DNA from: Patescibacteria group bacterium
GTDB taxonomy: Bacteria > Patescibacteriota > Gracilibacteria > UBA1369 > LOWO2-01-FULL-3
DNA length: 9,916 bases
Direction: 5' to 3'
Assembly: GCA_018818755.1 (NCBI GenBank)
Contig: JAHIRL010000022.1
Coordinates: 1-9,916, forward strand
Of the stretch, positions 4,476 through 9,916 are shown piece by piece. Positions within the stretch are counted from its first letter, which is position 1, and the number at the start of each line of letters is the position of its first letter. A program made the position numbers and the translations under genes. The notes below the pieces were generated by a model that had not been told where the DNA came from, searched no databases, and was given only the letters and a program-made list of their open reading frames with translations.

Positions 4476-4688
4476 ATGCAGTTCTTCAAAAGAAAAAACG
4501 AATTAAGACCTAGTGTTTTTTTAAGCAAGAATAAAGACGGGTCTTATTCTTTTGAGGATAAAATTGCATGGACGAAAAAGAAAAAAGTTTCAAAAAAATT
4601 TTTCGAGAATTATGCCATGGAACATAAACTCGAAGAAGTCATTTTTACTAACAAATATTGGGCTACAAAACAAATAGTAGCCATATAG
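4476..4688 (+). CDS. Small basic protein of unknown function, 70 residues
   Basis: It is rich in Lys and aromatic residues (KKKKVSKKFFENY), with a central SKNKDGSYSFEDKIAW stretch that suggests a beta hairpin. The start is uncertain: ATG 4476 has a weak AAGAGA, while an in-frame GTG at 4458 would add six residues but sits too close to AAGG. No cysteine is present. The composition fits nucleic-acid binding, but nothing specific supports it. A 74-bp gap follows. Confidence 0.65.
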   Translation: MQFFKRKNELRPSVFLSKNKDGSYSFEDKIAWTKKKKVSKKFFENYAMEHKLEEVIFTNKYWATKQIVAI

Positions 4689-4762
4689 AAAGGGAGGGTC
4701 TACACGGAATTTATCATGACTAGTCTATTCTCTACTAAAACCTGAACGCGAAAGGAGTAGCG

Positions 4763-5287
4763 ATGAAAATTAAGCATAATAATACAAAAGAAGTATTATA
4801 CGAGGCTGATGTAGACAGCTTTAGAAGCCTCGTAATAAAAGCAATAAAATCCAAGACGAATCTCGCGGGAGCGGATTTCTCAGGAGCGGATTTATCCGGA
4901 ACAAATCTCTCCGAAGTAGATTTCTCAGGAGCGAATCTCTCAAAAACGAATTTTGCCAGAGCGAATCTTACCGGAGCGAATTTTACCAAAGCAAATCTCT
5001 CCGGAGCGACTCTTTCAGAAGCGGATCTAACCTGGACGAATTTCTCAGAAGCGAATCTATCCAGAGCAGATCTTTCTAAGACGAATCTTTCCAGAGGAGC
5101 AAATTTCTACGGAGCAAACCTCTACGAAACGAATCTCTCAGAAGCGGACCTATCCTGGACAAATATAAAAAATAGGAATTTGTATAGGTACTTTATTACG
5201 ATGGAAAGTGGAAAATTTGAAACCATTCGAGATGTAGAGATAATTCTTAATTCTATTCCAAAGGAATCTCCATACAATGGATTTTAA
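4763..5287 (+). CDS. Pentapeptide-repeat protein
   Basis: The 174-residue protein has a 30-residue N-terminal helix region, then about 21 pentapeptides of the A-(D/N)-(L/F)-x-x type (about residues 33-141). These predict a right-handed square beta-helix of about five coils. A short non-repeat tail follows. Some family members (Qnr, MfpA) mimic DNA and bind gyrase; many phage members have no known role, and this one lacks features to decide. One extra residue (Gly at about 112, in NLSRGANFYGANL) breaks the five-residue register and would bulge one face. AAAGGAG precedes the ATG. The end overlaps the next gene by 11 bp. Confidence 0.92.
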   Translation: MKIKHNNTKEVLYEADVDSFRSLVIKAIKSKTNLAGADFSGADLSGTNLSEVDFSGANLSKTNFARANLTGANFTKANLSGATLSEADLTWTNFSEANLSRADLSKTNLSRGANFYGANLYETNLSEADLSWTNIKNRNLYRYFITMESGKFETIRDVEIILNSIPKESPYNGF

Positions 5288-5612
5288 ACTTATTCTTGAA
5301 AAAACTCAAAAGCACCTAGCTGCTGGAGAGTTTTTGGGTGCTTTTTGCCTACTTGAGTATTTAGGTGGCAAAGTTTCGAAAAAATTGGAAGAGGAAAACG
5401 TTCCTTTTACAAAAGAAGGATTCTTTTTTTCGGTGAATTCCAAGCCAATGTCTCATGTCTTTAGCCATATAAACAATAAAAATAGTCAAACTTTTAAGAT
5501 AGCGAAGTTTGAATGTTTTTATTGGGCGAGTCATGAATTGAAAGAAGGATATTTTCCAGAACCTTTGATTGTTTATAAAGGTGAAGATGGCGAATACGTA
5601 GAAATTCGGTAA
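5277..5612 (+). CDS. Unknown protein coupled to the pentapeptide gene, 111 residues
   Basis: Its ATG lies inside the last codons of the pentapeptide-repeat gene, with AAGGAA about 11 bases upstream, so it is probably translated by coupling. The N-terminal half is helical (residues 1-42); the rest is mixed, with aromatic clusters (EGFFFSV, ECFYWASHEL) and an acidic end (KGEDGEYVEIR). No motif was recognised. Pentapeptide proteins are sometimes paired with partner proteins, but nothing links this one directly. Confidence 0.75.
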   Translation: MDFKLILEKTQKHLAAGEFLGAFCLLEYLGGKVSKKLEEENVPFTKEGFFFSVNSKPMSHVFSHINNKNSQTFKIAKFECFYWASHELKEGYFPEPLIVYKGEDGEYVEIR

Positions 5613-5639
5613 TCTTAGAGGTAGTTCTGGTGAATATTT

Positions 5640-5858
5640 TTGTTTTTAGATAGAATAAAAGAAAACTGTGATTTTTGCAGCGAACTTTTATTAAAAACAA
5701 AAATAGAAGATTCGATTTCTTCCTGCCTCGCTGTTTTACAGGAAATTCCTGTAAAGCTTGAGACTTCGGAATTTTGTGAAAATCTGAGGTCTTTTCACGG
5801 AAAAATACAGCTCTCAATGAGCGGCAGAAAGGAAAGACACAATGCGTACTGTACATAG
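5640..5858 (+). CDS. Small cysteine-containing protein, start disrupted
   Basis: The frame encodes up to 72 residues with CDFC (10-13) and further single cysteines, and looks coding. Its only normal start in frame is TTG at 5640, which has no ribosome site. AGAGGTAG (5617-5624) is instead placed five bases before a GTG at 5630, in another frame that stops after seven codons. Removing one T from the TTTTT at 5637-5641 would join that GTG to this frame. So a real frameshift, a ribosomal slip or a homopolymer sequencing error is likely. A 21-bp perfect palindrome lies inside (5735-5755). Confidence 0.6.
   Translation: MFLDRIKENCDFCSELLLKTKIEDSISSCLAVLQEIPVKLETSEFCENLRSFHGKIQLSMSGRKERHNAYCT
5735..5755. 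repeat. 21-bp perfect palindrome inside a gene
   Basis: Arms TTTACAGGAA (5735-5744) and TTCCTGTAAA (5746-5755) flank a single A. The core GGAAATTCC also centres the 17-bp palindrome at 1190-1206. The one-base spacer gives a DNA site with dyad symmetry rather than an ideal RNA hairpin. It lies in coding sequence about 100 bp from the end of its gene. Confidence 0.6.
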
Positions 5859-5899
5859 TGCCAACCTTCTTATTTAATTAATATTCTCGCCGTCGGCTA

Positions 5900-5958
5900 G
5901 GGCTACGGTAACTTTGTGTAAGCTTATGTTTGCTTTGTTACCGTAGCCCAGTATTTTT
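5900..5958 (+). terminator. Strong intrinsic terminator
   Basis: Perfect 13-bp arms GGGCTACGGTAAC (5900-5912) and its complement (5937-5949) enclose a 24-base loop and are followed by AGTATTTTT. It stands alone between two gene blocks and ends the transcript carrying the pentapeptide gene. No clear promoter is seen between it and the next gene. Confidence 0.85.
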
Positions 5959-5983
5959 GGAGGATAAAGGGAGTAAAAACGAT

Positions 5984-6181
5984 ATGAGGAAAATGCTATG
6001 CAAAGACTGTATCTGTCTTGATGAAAAAAACGCATTATGCAGAAAGAATCCACCAAAAGTATTTGCAATTTTTGCACCAGAATGGGAAGAAGTACGTTAT
6101 GTTTCAAAATGGCCAGAAGTGGATTTGGAAAAGGATTTCTGTTTCAGTGGCGATGACTGTCTCTTTAATTTTGACGACTAG
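5984..6181 (+). CDS. Cysteine-rich probable metal-binding protein, 65 residues
   Basis: It begins MRKMLCKDCICLD. Cysteines at 6, 9, 11 and 19, then PP (23-24), WPEV (43-46) and cysteines at 53 and 59, follow a pattern I recall from many small phage proteins of unknown role (CxxC, Cys, PP, WP, Cys). A zinc or iron site is likely. The start at 5984 is preceded by AGGGAG at 11 bases; a second in-frame ATG at 5993 has GAGGA near it and is possible. It is the first gene after the terminator at 5900-5958. Confidence 0.75.
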   Translation: MRKMLCKDCICLDEKNALCRKNPPKVFAIFAPEWEEVRYVSKWPEVDLEKDFCFSGDDCLFNFDD

Positions 6182-6195
6182 AAAAGGGGCTTATA

Positions 6196-6333
6196 ATGCC
6201 AAGAACTTTAAACTCGGAATACTATAAAAACATTCCTAAATCCGAACGTGAAAGAAAACACGAAGAAAAATTGAGAAAAGAAACAGAACGTTTGCTGAAT
6301 CAGCTTAAAAAGGCGCAAAGAACAGAAAAGTAA
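6196..6333 (+). CDS. Highly charged helical peptide, 45 residues
   Basis: The frame starts MPRTLNSEYYKNIPKSERER and continues as a nearly continuous Lys/Glu/Arg helix with Leu spacing (KLRKETERLLNQLKKA), a short coiled coil. AGGGG sits about seven bases before the ATG. It lies between two good genes with 14-bp and 4-bp gaps, so it is very probably real. The function is unknown; a small dimerising or nucleic-acid-contacting protein is possible. Confidence 0.72.
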   Translation: MPRTLNSEYYKNIPKSERERKHEEKLRKETERLLNQLKKAQRTEK

Positions 6334-6337
6334 AAAC

Positions 6338-7054
6338 ATGAGAACATTAATCTTACCAGACATACACACAAAACACGGAAAAGCACAACAAATAATAGAA
6401 AAACATCCGGATGTAGATGAAGTTGTGTGTTTGGGCGATTATTTTGACAATTTTGGAGACTCAGGGCAATCTAACATGGAAACCGCTATATGGTTGAAGA
6501 ATTTTCTAAAAAAAGAAAATCATGTAGCGTTACTTGGAAATCACGAGTTTAACTATGCTTTTAATCGAATGATATACGGATGTTCTGGTTACACTAAGGA
6601 AAAAAGAGAACTCATCAATGATGTACTAACAATAGAAGATTGGAAAAAACTTAAGCCATATTATATGGCTCAAGGTTGGTATTTAACTCACGCAGGTATT
6701 TCGAGAAGACTATTGTTACATATGTTCCCTCCATTACAAAACTCTTCATTTACTCGTGATGATTTCGGCAAAATAATCGAGAAACATTTGAAACTATTCC
6801 TTCTTACAGGATCTTCTCTTCTATTTGAGGCTGGAAGATCAAGAAACGGAAAAAATGATACCGGAGGAATAACTTGGTGTCATTTTCCAGACGAATTTGG
6901 ACCTATTAAAGGAATAAAGCAAATTTTTGGGCACACTAGGCAAAAAGAGCCAACATGGTATAAAAACACAGAGAATCTTTGTTTAGATACTGGGCTGAAT
7001 CATTATGCCATAATAGAGGATGGGAAAGTATCAACAATAACGTATAAGGAGTAA
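6338..7054 (+). CDS. Calcineurin-like metallophosphoesterase
   Basis: The 238-residue protein carries the full metal-site set of this superfamily in order: D-x-H (Asp8, His10), GDYFDN (33-38), GNHE (67-70), the His of THAG (His118) and GHT (198-200). It uses two metal ions to cleave phosphoester bonds. Members act on phosphoproteins, nucleotides, diadenosine polyphosphates or nucleic acids; the phage-type substrate cannot be told. Length is usual for the small single-domain forms. A weak purine stretch precedes the ATG, 4 bp after the previous stop, so coupling is likely. No signal peptide is seen, so it acts in the cytoplasm. Confidence 0.9.
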   Translation: MRTLILPDIHTKHGKAQQIIEKHPDVDEVVCLGDYFDNFGDSGQSNMETAIWLKNFLKKENHVALLGNHEFNYAFNRMIYGCSGYTKEKRELINDVLTIEDWKKLKPYYMAQGWYLTHAGISRRLLLHMFPPLQNSSFTRDDFGKIIEKHLKLFLLTGSSLLFEAGRSRNGKNDTGGITWCHFPDEFGPIKGIKQIFGHTRQKEPTWYKNTENLCLDTGLNHYAIIEDGKVSTITYKE

Positions 7055-7056
7055 TT

Positions 7057-7650
7057 ATGAGACTTATTCCGGATTGTTTACAGAAGAAGAATAATTTTTG
7101 TGTAGGAGACGATGTAAAAGCAGTACGTTTAGGAAAAGACTATGAAAAGCCATGTTTTCGTTTAATAGATAGTCCACGTTTCCCATTATGGGGAGGTAAA
7201 TATGGAAAACAAATAGGTAGAGTCGTAGACAGTAGAATCGAAGACAATCAACAAATCGTTACCGTCTTATGGGATTTTTATAATAAGAATCCAATGGATA
7301 AGAATCCAATGGATTCTGTGGTTAGAGCTGATGTGTACTCGTGTAACTTGGATTATTCCACTAACTTGGATTCTTCCACTAACTTGGATTCTTCCACTAA
7401 AAAAGGAGAAAAAAAAATGAAAGAAAAAGCTCAGCAAATTGCAAACGATCTCTGCGACCAAATAAAACCATACAAGAAGTATATTGGGTTGGTCGCGGTG
7501 GCACTGGTTATAGATCACTTTTTTCTCGGAAATCAATTCACCGACAGATTGAGAAAATTGGCAAGTGCTTTTGTTGGCAAAGTTCTTGCGACTCTGGATA
7601 AATTGACAGAAAGATTCCTCGGTGAGAAGGACGAAGAGGAGACGAAATAA
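7057..7650 (+). CDS. Beta-domain membrane protein with repeat linker (paralogue 1)
   Basis: AAGGAG precedes the ATG, 2 bp after the phosphoesterase stop. Residues 15-76 form a small beta domain with WGGKYGK (45-51) and VTVLWD (68-73), probably SH3-like. Residues 78-114 are a linker of tandem repeats (KNPMD twice, then NLDSST-type three times). Residues 142-157 are a membrane helix ending in VIDHFFLGN, followed by an amphipathic basic-acidic tail. The gene at 7860-8273 has the same order (WGGIYGK, ATVIWD, VIIDHCFLNN) without the linker, so the two are paralogues. An internal ribosome site and ATG at codon 121 could yield a 77-residue membrane-only form. Confidence 0.82.
   Translation: MRLIPDCLQKKNNFCVGDDVKAVRLGKDYEKPCFRLIDSPRFPLWGGKYGKQIGRVVDSRIEDNQQIVTVLWDFYNKNPMDKNPMDSVVRADVYSCNLDYSTNLDSSTNLDSSTKKGEKKMKEKAQQIANDLCDQIKPYKKYIGLVAVALVIDHFFLGNQFTDRLRKLASAFVGKVLATLDKLTERFLGEKDEEETK
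7285..7398. repeat. Two short tandem repeats in the linker
   Basis: AAGAATCCAATGGAT occurs twice (7285-7299, 7300-7314). An 18-bp unit, AACTTGGATTCTTCCACT, occurs three times (7345-7398), the first copy with one change. Both keep the reading frame. They lie exactly between the beta domain and the internal ribosome site and are absent from the paralogue, so they look like recent slippage expansions. Confidence 0.9.
7403..7419 (+). promoter_or_regulatory. Internal ribosome site and in-frame ATG
   Basis: AAGGAG (7403-7408) lies eight bases before ATG 7417, in frame with the 7057 gene. It is as good as the ribosome sites of genuine starts in this window. Translation from it would give a 77-residue protein (7417-7650) made of the membrane helix and tail only. 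Either one gene makes two products, or two once-separate genes have been fused. Confidence 0.6.
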
Positions 7651-7847
7651 TGGGAAAACTAAAAACAGCAAAAGAATCCTTGGGCTATATAGGCTTGGGA
7701 ATTCTTATTGATTATGCTATTTTTAAACCAGTACGAAAACTACGATTCCTATGGTTTTTCGGAACTGGATTTATTGCCGGCATGATTTATACATGGGGTT
7801 TTGATAAAATCATGACCGCAATAAAAAATTGGTTTATGTTTCAATAA
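7650..7847 (+). CDS. Two-helix membrane protein, 65 residues
   Basis: The ATG shares its A with the stop of the upstream gene (TAATG), so translation is coupled. The protein has a basic head, a first membrane helix (about 11-25, IGLGILIDYAIF) and a second (about 33-49, FLWFFGTGFIAGMIYTW), with a short amphipathic end. The ILIDY at the end of helix one resembles the VIDH and IIDH motifs of the genes on either side, suggesting common ancestry or assembly in one membrane complex. Two helices and small size also fit a holin, but no lysis gene is nearby. Confidence 0.78.
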   Translation: MGKLKTAKESLGYIGLGILIDYAIFKPVRKLRFLWFFGTGFIAGMIYTWGFDKIMTAIKNWFMFQ

Positions 7848-7859
7848 AGGAATAAAACC

Positions 7860-8273
7860 ATGAAAATCGGAGATATAGTAAGGCTCAAAAACGAAACGGC
7901 CAAAGATCTGAAGGACCTAAATTCCCGCCCACGATGGGGAGGAATTTATGGAAAAGTAGCAGGAACTGTTTGCGCAATCGAAGCAGAACAACTAAATGTT
8001 CGTGAATGTGCGACTGTTATTTGGGATAACGGGCAAAGTTGTAGAGTTTATACATCGCAACTTGTTGAGCTGACCAAAATGGAGCGCATAAGACGTATTT
8101 TGGCCAAATCATCGAAACATGCCTTTAAGTATGAAAAACTTTTGTTGTTAATAGCGCTTATTGTTATAATTGATCATTGTTTTTTGAATAACAGAATCAC
8201 AAATAAGATCATCAGGAAGAGAAAAGAACAACAAGATTCCCATGCTTTCCGAGGGAATAAAATGATACTATAG
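7860..8273 (+). CDS. Beta-domain membrane protein (paralogue 2)
   Basis: AAAGGA precedes the ATG. The 137-residue protein has an N-terminal beta domain (3-69; IGDIVRLKN, RWGGIYGKVAGTV, ATVIWDNGQ), a short basic connector, one membrane helix (94-108, LLLLIALIVIIDH) and a basic tail (RKRKEQQ). The domain order and motifs match the gene at 7057-7650, which differs by a repeat-filled linker. The beta domain resembles SH3-like or KOW-like folds that contact proteins or nucleic acid; this is inference from strand pattern. The basic tail predicts a cytoplasmic C-terminus. Confidence 0.82.
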   Translation: MKIGDIVRLKNETAKDLKDLNSRPRWGGIYGKVAGTVCAIEAEQLNVRECATVIWDNGQSCRVYTSQLVELTKMERIRRILAKSSKHAFKYEKLLLLIALIVIIDHCFLNNRITNKIIRKRKEQQDSHAFRGNKMIL

Positions 8274-8297
8274 AATAAAACAGAAAGAGGGGAAAAG

Positions 8298-8789
8298 ATG
8301 TCTTTCGAAGATACAAAAGCTAAAATAATAGATCCTTTGATGAAAAAACACAACAATCGTTCTCCACATAGGATTCTTTGGAATGCCGCAAAATGCCTAT
8401 TATGCGGAGACTATCTAGTTTCCGAACATCAAAATATTCCGATTGTTTGTAAATGTGGAAATTTAACCCTAAATGGTGGATTGGGATCTATTTCTAGAAC
8501 CACAAAAAACGGACACGAAACAGTAGCGATTTTATCATGTACTTCGGATATGTCTAAAGACGAATGTACATTAATAAAAGACATCTGTAATCTTGAACAA
8601 AACGCCAAACGTCTTTCTGATCTTCTGGTACAAACTAATGTTCTCATAATAAAAGCAAACGATCTTTTGGTTGATGTCAGAAAAAACTCGGAAATTCCAT
8701 ATGAAGAGTCACGGCCACCAGTAAAACACAAACCAAACGTTTTCTCCGCAGAAGACATAAAAAACCTCATAAATAAATACACAATTTAA
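8298..8789 (+). CDS. Zinc-binding protein, DUF7695-like N-terminus
   Basis: The 163-residue protein contains RILWNAAKCLLCGDYL, then CKCG and LNGGLGSISR. That is NAAKCxxCGD...CxCG...GG, a pattern I recall in phage and bacterial proteins (DUF7695-type). Cys33, Cys36, Cys51 and Cys53 form the metal site. The C-terminal half (about 88-125) is a long helix suited to coiled-coil pairing, then a proline-rich link and a final helix. The role is unknown. A GAGGGG ribosome site precedes the ATG. Confidence 0.8.
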   Translation: MSFEDTKAKIIDPLMKKHNNRSPHRILWNAAKCLLCGDYLVSEHQNIPIVCKCGNLTLNGGLGSISRTTKNGHETVAILSCTSDMSKDECTLIKDICNLEQNAKRLSDLLVQTNVLIIKANDLLVDVRKNSEIPYEESRPPVKHKPNVFSAEDIKNLINKYTI

Positions 8790-8803
8790 TAGGGAGAAAA
8801 AAT

Positions 8804-9022
8804 ATGTCAACACTAAGAGCGCTATTACAATTCGCTTTTGACACAGGTTGTTCTGTGTCTATTGACTTCACTAATTGCACAATCTTATTGGATAGTTGTT
8901 TTAATAACGCAAAGTATTATAAAATTCAAAAGTTTATGACGGAAAGTAGGGTGACTTTCGTTACCCATGAGAAAGACATGTGTGTAAAGTTGTCTTTAAC
9001 CGATGAGGACATGCTACCATAA
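8804..9022 (+). CDS. Small unknown protein, 72 residues
   Basis: AGGGAG precedes the ATG, 14 bp after the previous stop. The pattern suggests an N-terminal helix, then alternating strands (CSVSIDFTNCTILLD, RVTFVTHEKDMCVKLSL), a compact alpha/beta domain. The four cysteines are isolated and do not form CxxC pairs. No family was recognised. Confidence 0.75.
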   Translation: MSTLRALLQFAFDTGCSVSIDFTNCTILLDSCFNNAKYYKIQKFMTESRVTFVTHEKDMCVKLSLTDEDMLP

Positions 9023-9037
9023 AAAAGGAAAAACTCC

Positions 9038-9409
9038 ATGAGAACAGATCAATTTGTTGGTTTGCCAAAAAATGCGTCTGAATTCACACAATTACCGAAC
9101 ATTGTTGCCACTCCCTCAAAAATAAGATATATTGAGGGGATGTTTGGTGACAAATATTATCTTGATGATTTTGTTAAAATCTCAGACGCATACGCAAAAA
9201 GAATACAAGAGCTAAAAAGAAAAATTTATAGCCTCAATGAGGCTATTAAAACAGTCAAGGAAAGAGCCATATTAGAGGGCGAGGTGATTTACAGGGAACA
9301 AGAACAAAGTTCCAAATGGTCATCTGGTCCTGTAATGTTTACTAAATTGGTAGACGAAAAAGGCAAAACGATCGCTGAACATTCTCAAGAAAAAATTGAC
9401 CAGGCGTAA
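9038..9409 (+). CDS. Unknown protein with central coiled coil, 123 residues
   Basis: AAGGA lies about ten bases before the ATG. The middle (about 47-76, KISDAYAKRIQELKRKIYSL) is a long charged helix likely to pair as a coiled coil; the end is polar. No catalytic motif is seen. The coding region contains a perfect 8-bp hairpin, ATAGCCTC and GAGGCTAT (9228-9246), which on the - strand is followed by a T-rich run and could act there as a weak terminator. Confidence 0.75.
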   Translation: MRTDQFVGLPKNASEFTQLPNIVATPSKIRYIEGMFGDKYYLDDFVKISDAYAKRIQELKRKIYSLNEAIKTVKERAILEGEVIYREQEQSSKWSSGPVMFTKLVDEKGKTIAEHSQEKIDQA

Positions 9410-9413
9410 AAAA

Positions 9414-9650
9414 ATGACAATAAAACGGATAACAGAAAATGGTAGAATAATTTCTTATTCTATTACCGTAACAAACATACCAGAATTCCTCGATTTTCAA
9501 CAACTTGTGAGAGAATATGAAGAAAAACACAACGGACCGAAACTTGATTTTGAAAACAGTCCGTTTATTTTTAATAGGATTCCTAGGGTATTTAGAGTAT
9601 CCGGGAATTTGGTGGCATTTTTAGAAAGGAAAAATAGAGCAAATTTGTAG
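9414..9650 (+). CDS. Small unknown protein, 78 residues
   Basis: The ATG at 9414 lies 4 bp after the previous stop, with only AGG at nine bases as a ribosome site, so coupling is likely. An in-frame upstream TTG at 9396 would overlap the previous gene and has no better site. The N-terminus looks like a beta hairpin (MTIKRITENGRIISYSITV), then a helix (FQQLVREYEEKH) and a further hydrophobic part. No family was recognised. Confidence 0.72.
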   Translation: MTIKRITENGRIISYSITVTNIPEFLDFQQLVREYEEKHNGPKLDFENSPFIFNRIPRVFRVSGNLVAFLERKNRANL

Positions 9651-9658
9651 AGGGGAAT

Positions 9659-9850
9659 ATGAGAATTTGCCTAAAACCACAATATCCATGTTATGTTAGA
9701 ACTTGCTCAGAGAATCTTGGAAATCGTTGTAATTTTGAAATATGGCCAGGATCCAGATATAAGTCAATCGAAGACATATATAGAGTATTTCAGAGAAAGA
9801 GAAAACAGAGATATCACGAAAGGATAAAGAAAAATGAGCACATATCATAA
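9659..9850 (+). CDS. Small cysteine-rich basic protein, 63 residues
   Basis: AGGGG stands just before the ATG. Cysteines at 4, 11, 16 and 24 in the first half could bind a metal, and the second half is a very basic helix (RVFQRKRKQRYHERIKK), so nucleic-acid contact is plausible. Its end overlaps the next gene by 17 bp. Confidence 0.7.
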   Translation: MRICLKPQYPCYVRTCSENLGNRCNFEIWPGSRYKSIEDIYRVFQRKRKQRYHERIKKNEHIS

Positions 9851-9916
9851 GATACACTCTGTCTTCAAACGCGATCCCGCAACAAAGCACAAAAATTTAA
9901 TGTTGTGGGATTATTC
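9834..9916 (+). CDS. N-terminus of an RNA-ligase-like protein (cut by window end)
   Basis: AAAGGA lies about nine bases before ATG 9834, inside the end of the preceding gene. The 27 visible codons read MSTYHKIHSVFKRDPATKHK and then NLMLWDY. They match the opening that I recall in phage RNA ligases (YxKIxxVFKRDPxTKxK before a conserved WTEKxDGTN site). The lysine nucleotidyl site lies beyond the window, so the call rests on the N-terminal motif alone. Such ligases seal RNA nicks and can undo tRNA cuts made by host defences. Confidence 0.55.
   Translation, partial: MSTYHKIHSVFKRDPATKHKNLMLWDY

Noticed and set aside
4689..4762. Nine-codon frame after AGGGAGGG
   Set aside because: The ribosome site is too far from the ATG, and nothing else supports a peptide.
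5930..5983. Upstream extension of the 5984 gene
   Set aside because: It would start inside the terminator loop and has no ribosome site.
7267..7671. 134-residue - strand frame
   Set aside because: It lies opposite two well-supported + strand genes, with no ribosome site or recognisable product.

Overview
The window looks like a stretch of an AT-rich tailed-phage genome. It could also be a phage-like extrachromosomal element. All convincing genes lie on the + strand, are short (25 to 238 residues), are packed with 0 to 20 bp gaps or small overlaps, and mostly have a purine-rich ribosome site (AAGGAG, AGGGAG or AAAGGA) just before the start. Most products are unrecognised small proteins. The few recognisable ones (Csx16-like protein, phosphoesterase, zinc ribbons, pentapeptide and hexapeptide beta-helices, RNA-ligase N-terminus) are typical phage accessory cargo. 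No structural, replication, integrase or transposase gene, tRNA or CRISPR array is visible, and the host cannot be named from this sequence.

Layout. 1-417 is non-coding. It holds three identical 43-bp GC-rich hairpin repeats, two 37-bp hairpin repeats, a terminator-like stem and a pair of palindromes 20 bp apart. 418-1541 is a run of small genes: two zinc-ribbon types, a three-cysteine protein, a one-helix membrane peptide and a basic protein. It is followed by twin 17-bp repeats and a terminator (1591-1663). 1664-2147 is T-rich, with two possible membrane micropeptides and an inverted-repeat leader. 2148-3358 carries the Csx16-like gene, a coupled 57-residue protein, an 18-bp-periodic beta-helix gene, a structured region whose frames are unclear, and a membrane micropeptide. 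3380-5858 holds a zinc-ribbon gene, a palindrome-bearing gap, four unknown genes, a pentapeptide-repeat gene and a small gene with a disrupted start. A strong terminator (5900-5958) ends that block. 5984-9916 holds a cysteine-rich protein, a charged helix, a calcineurin-type phosphoesterase, three related membrane proteins, a zinc-binding protein, four unknown small proteins and the start of an RNA-ligase-like gene that runs off the window.

How the genes may work together. The Csx16-like protein suggests an answer to type III CRISPR signalling, because Csx16 belongs to the group of cyclic-oligoadenylate ring nucleases. The RNA-ligase-like protein suggests repair of RNA cut by host defences. 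The tandem membrane proteins at 7057-8273 share a beta domain plus a single-helix (V/I)IDH motif and look like a lineage-specific duplicated family. These links are inference. The domain matches are from memory of family motifs; no database was searched.
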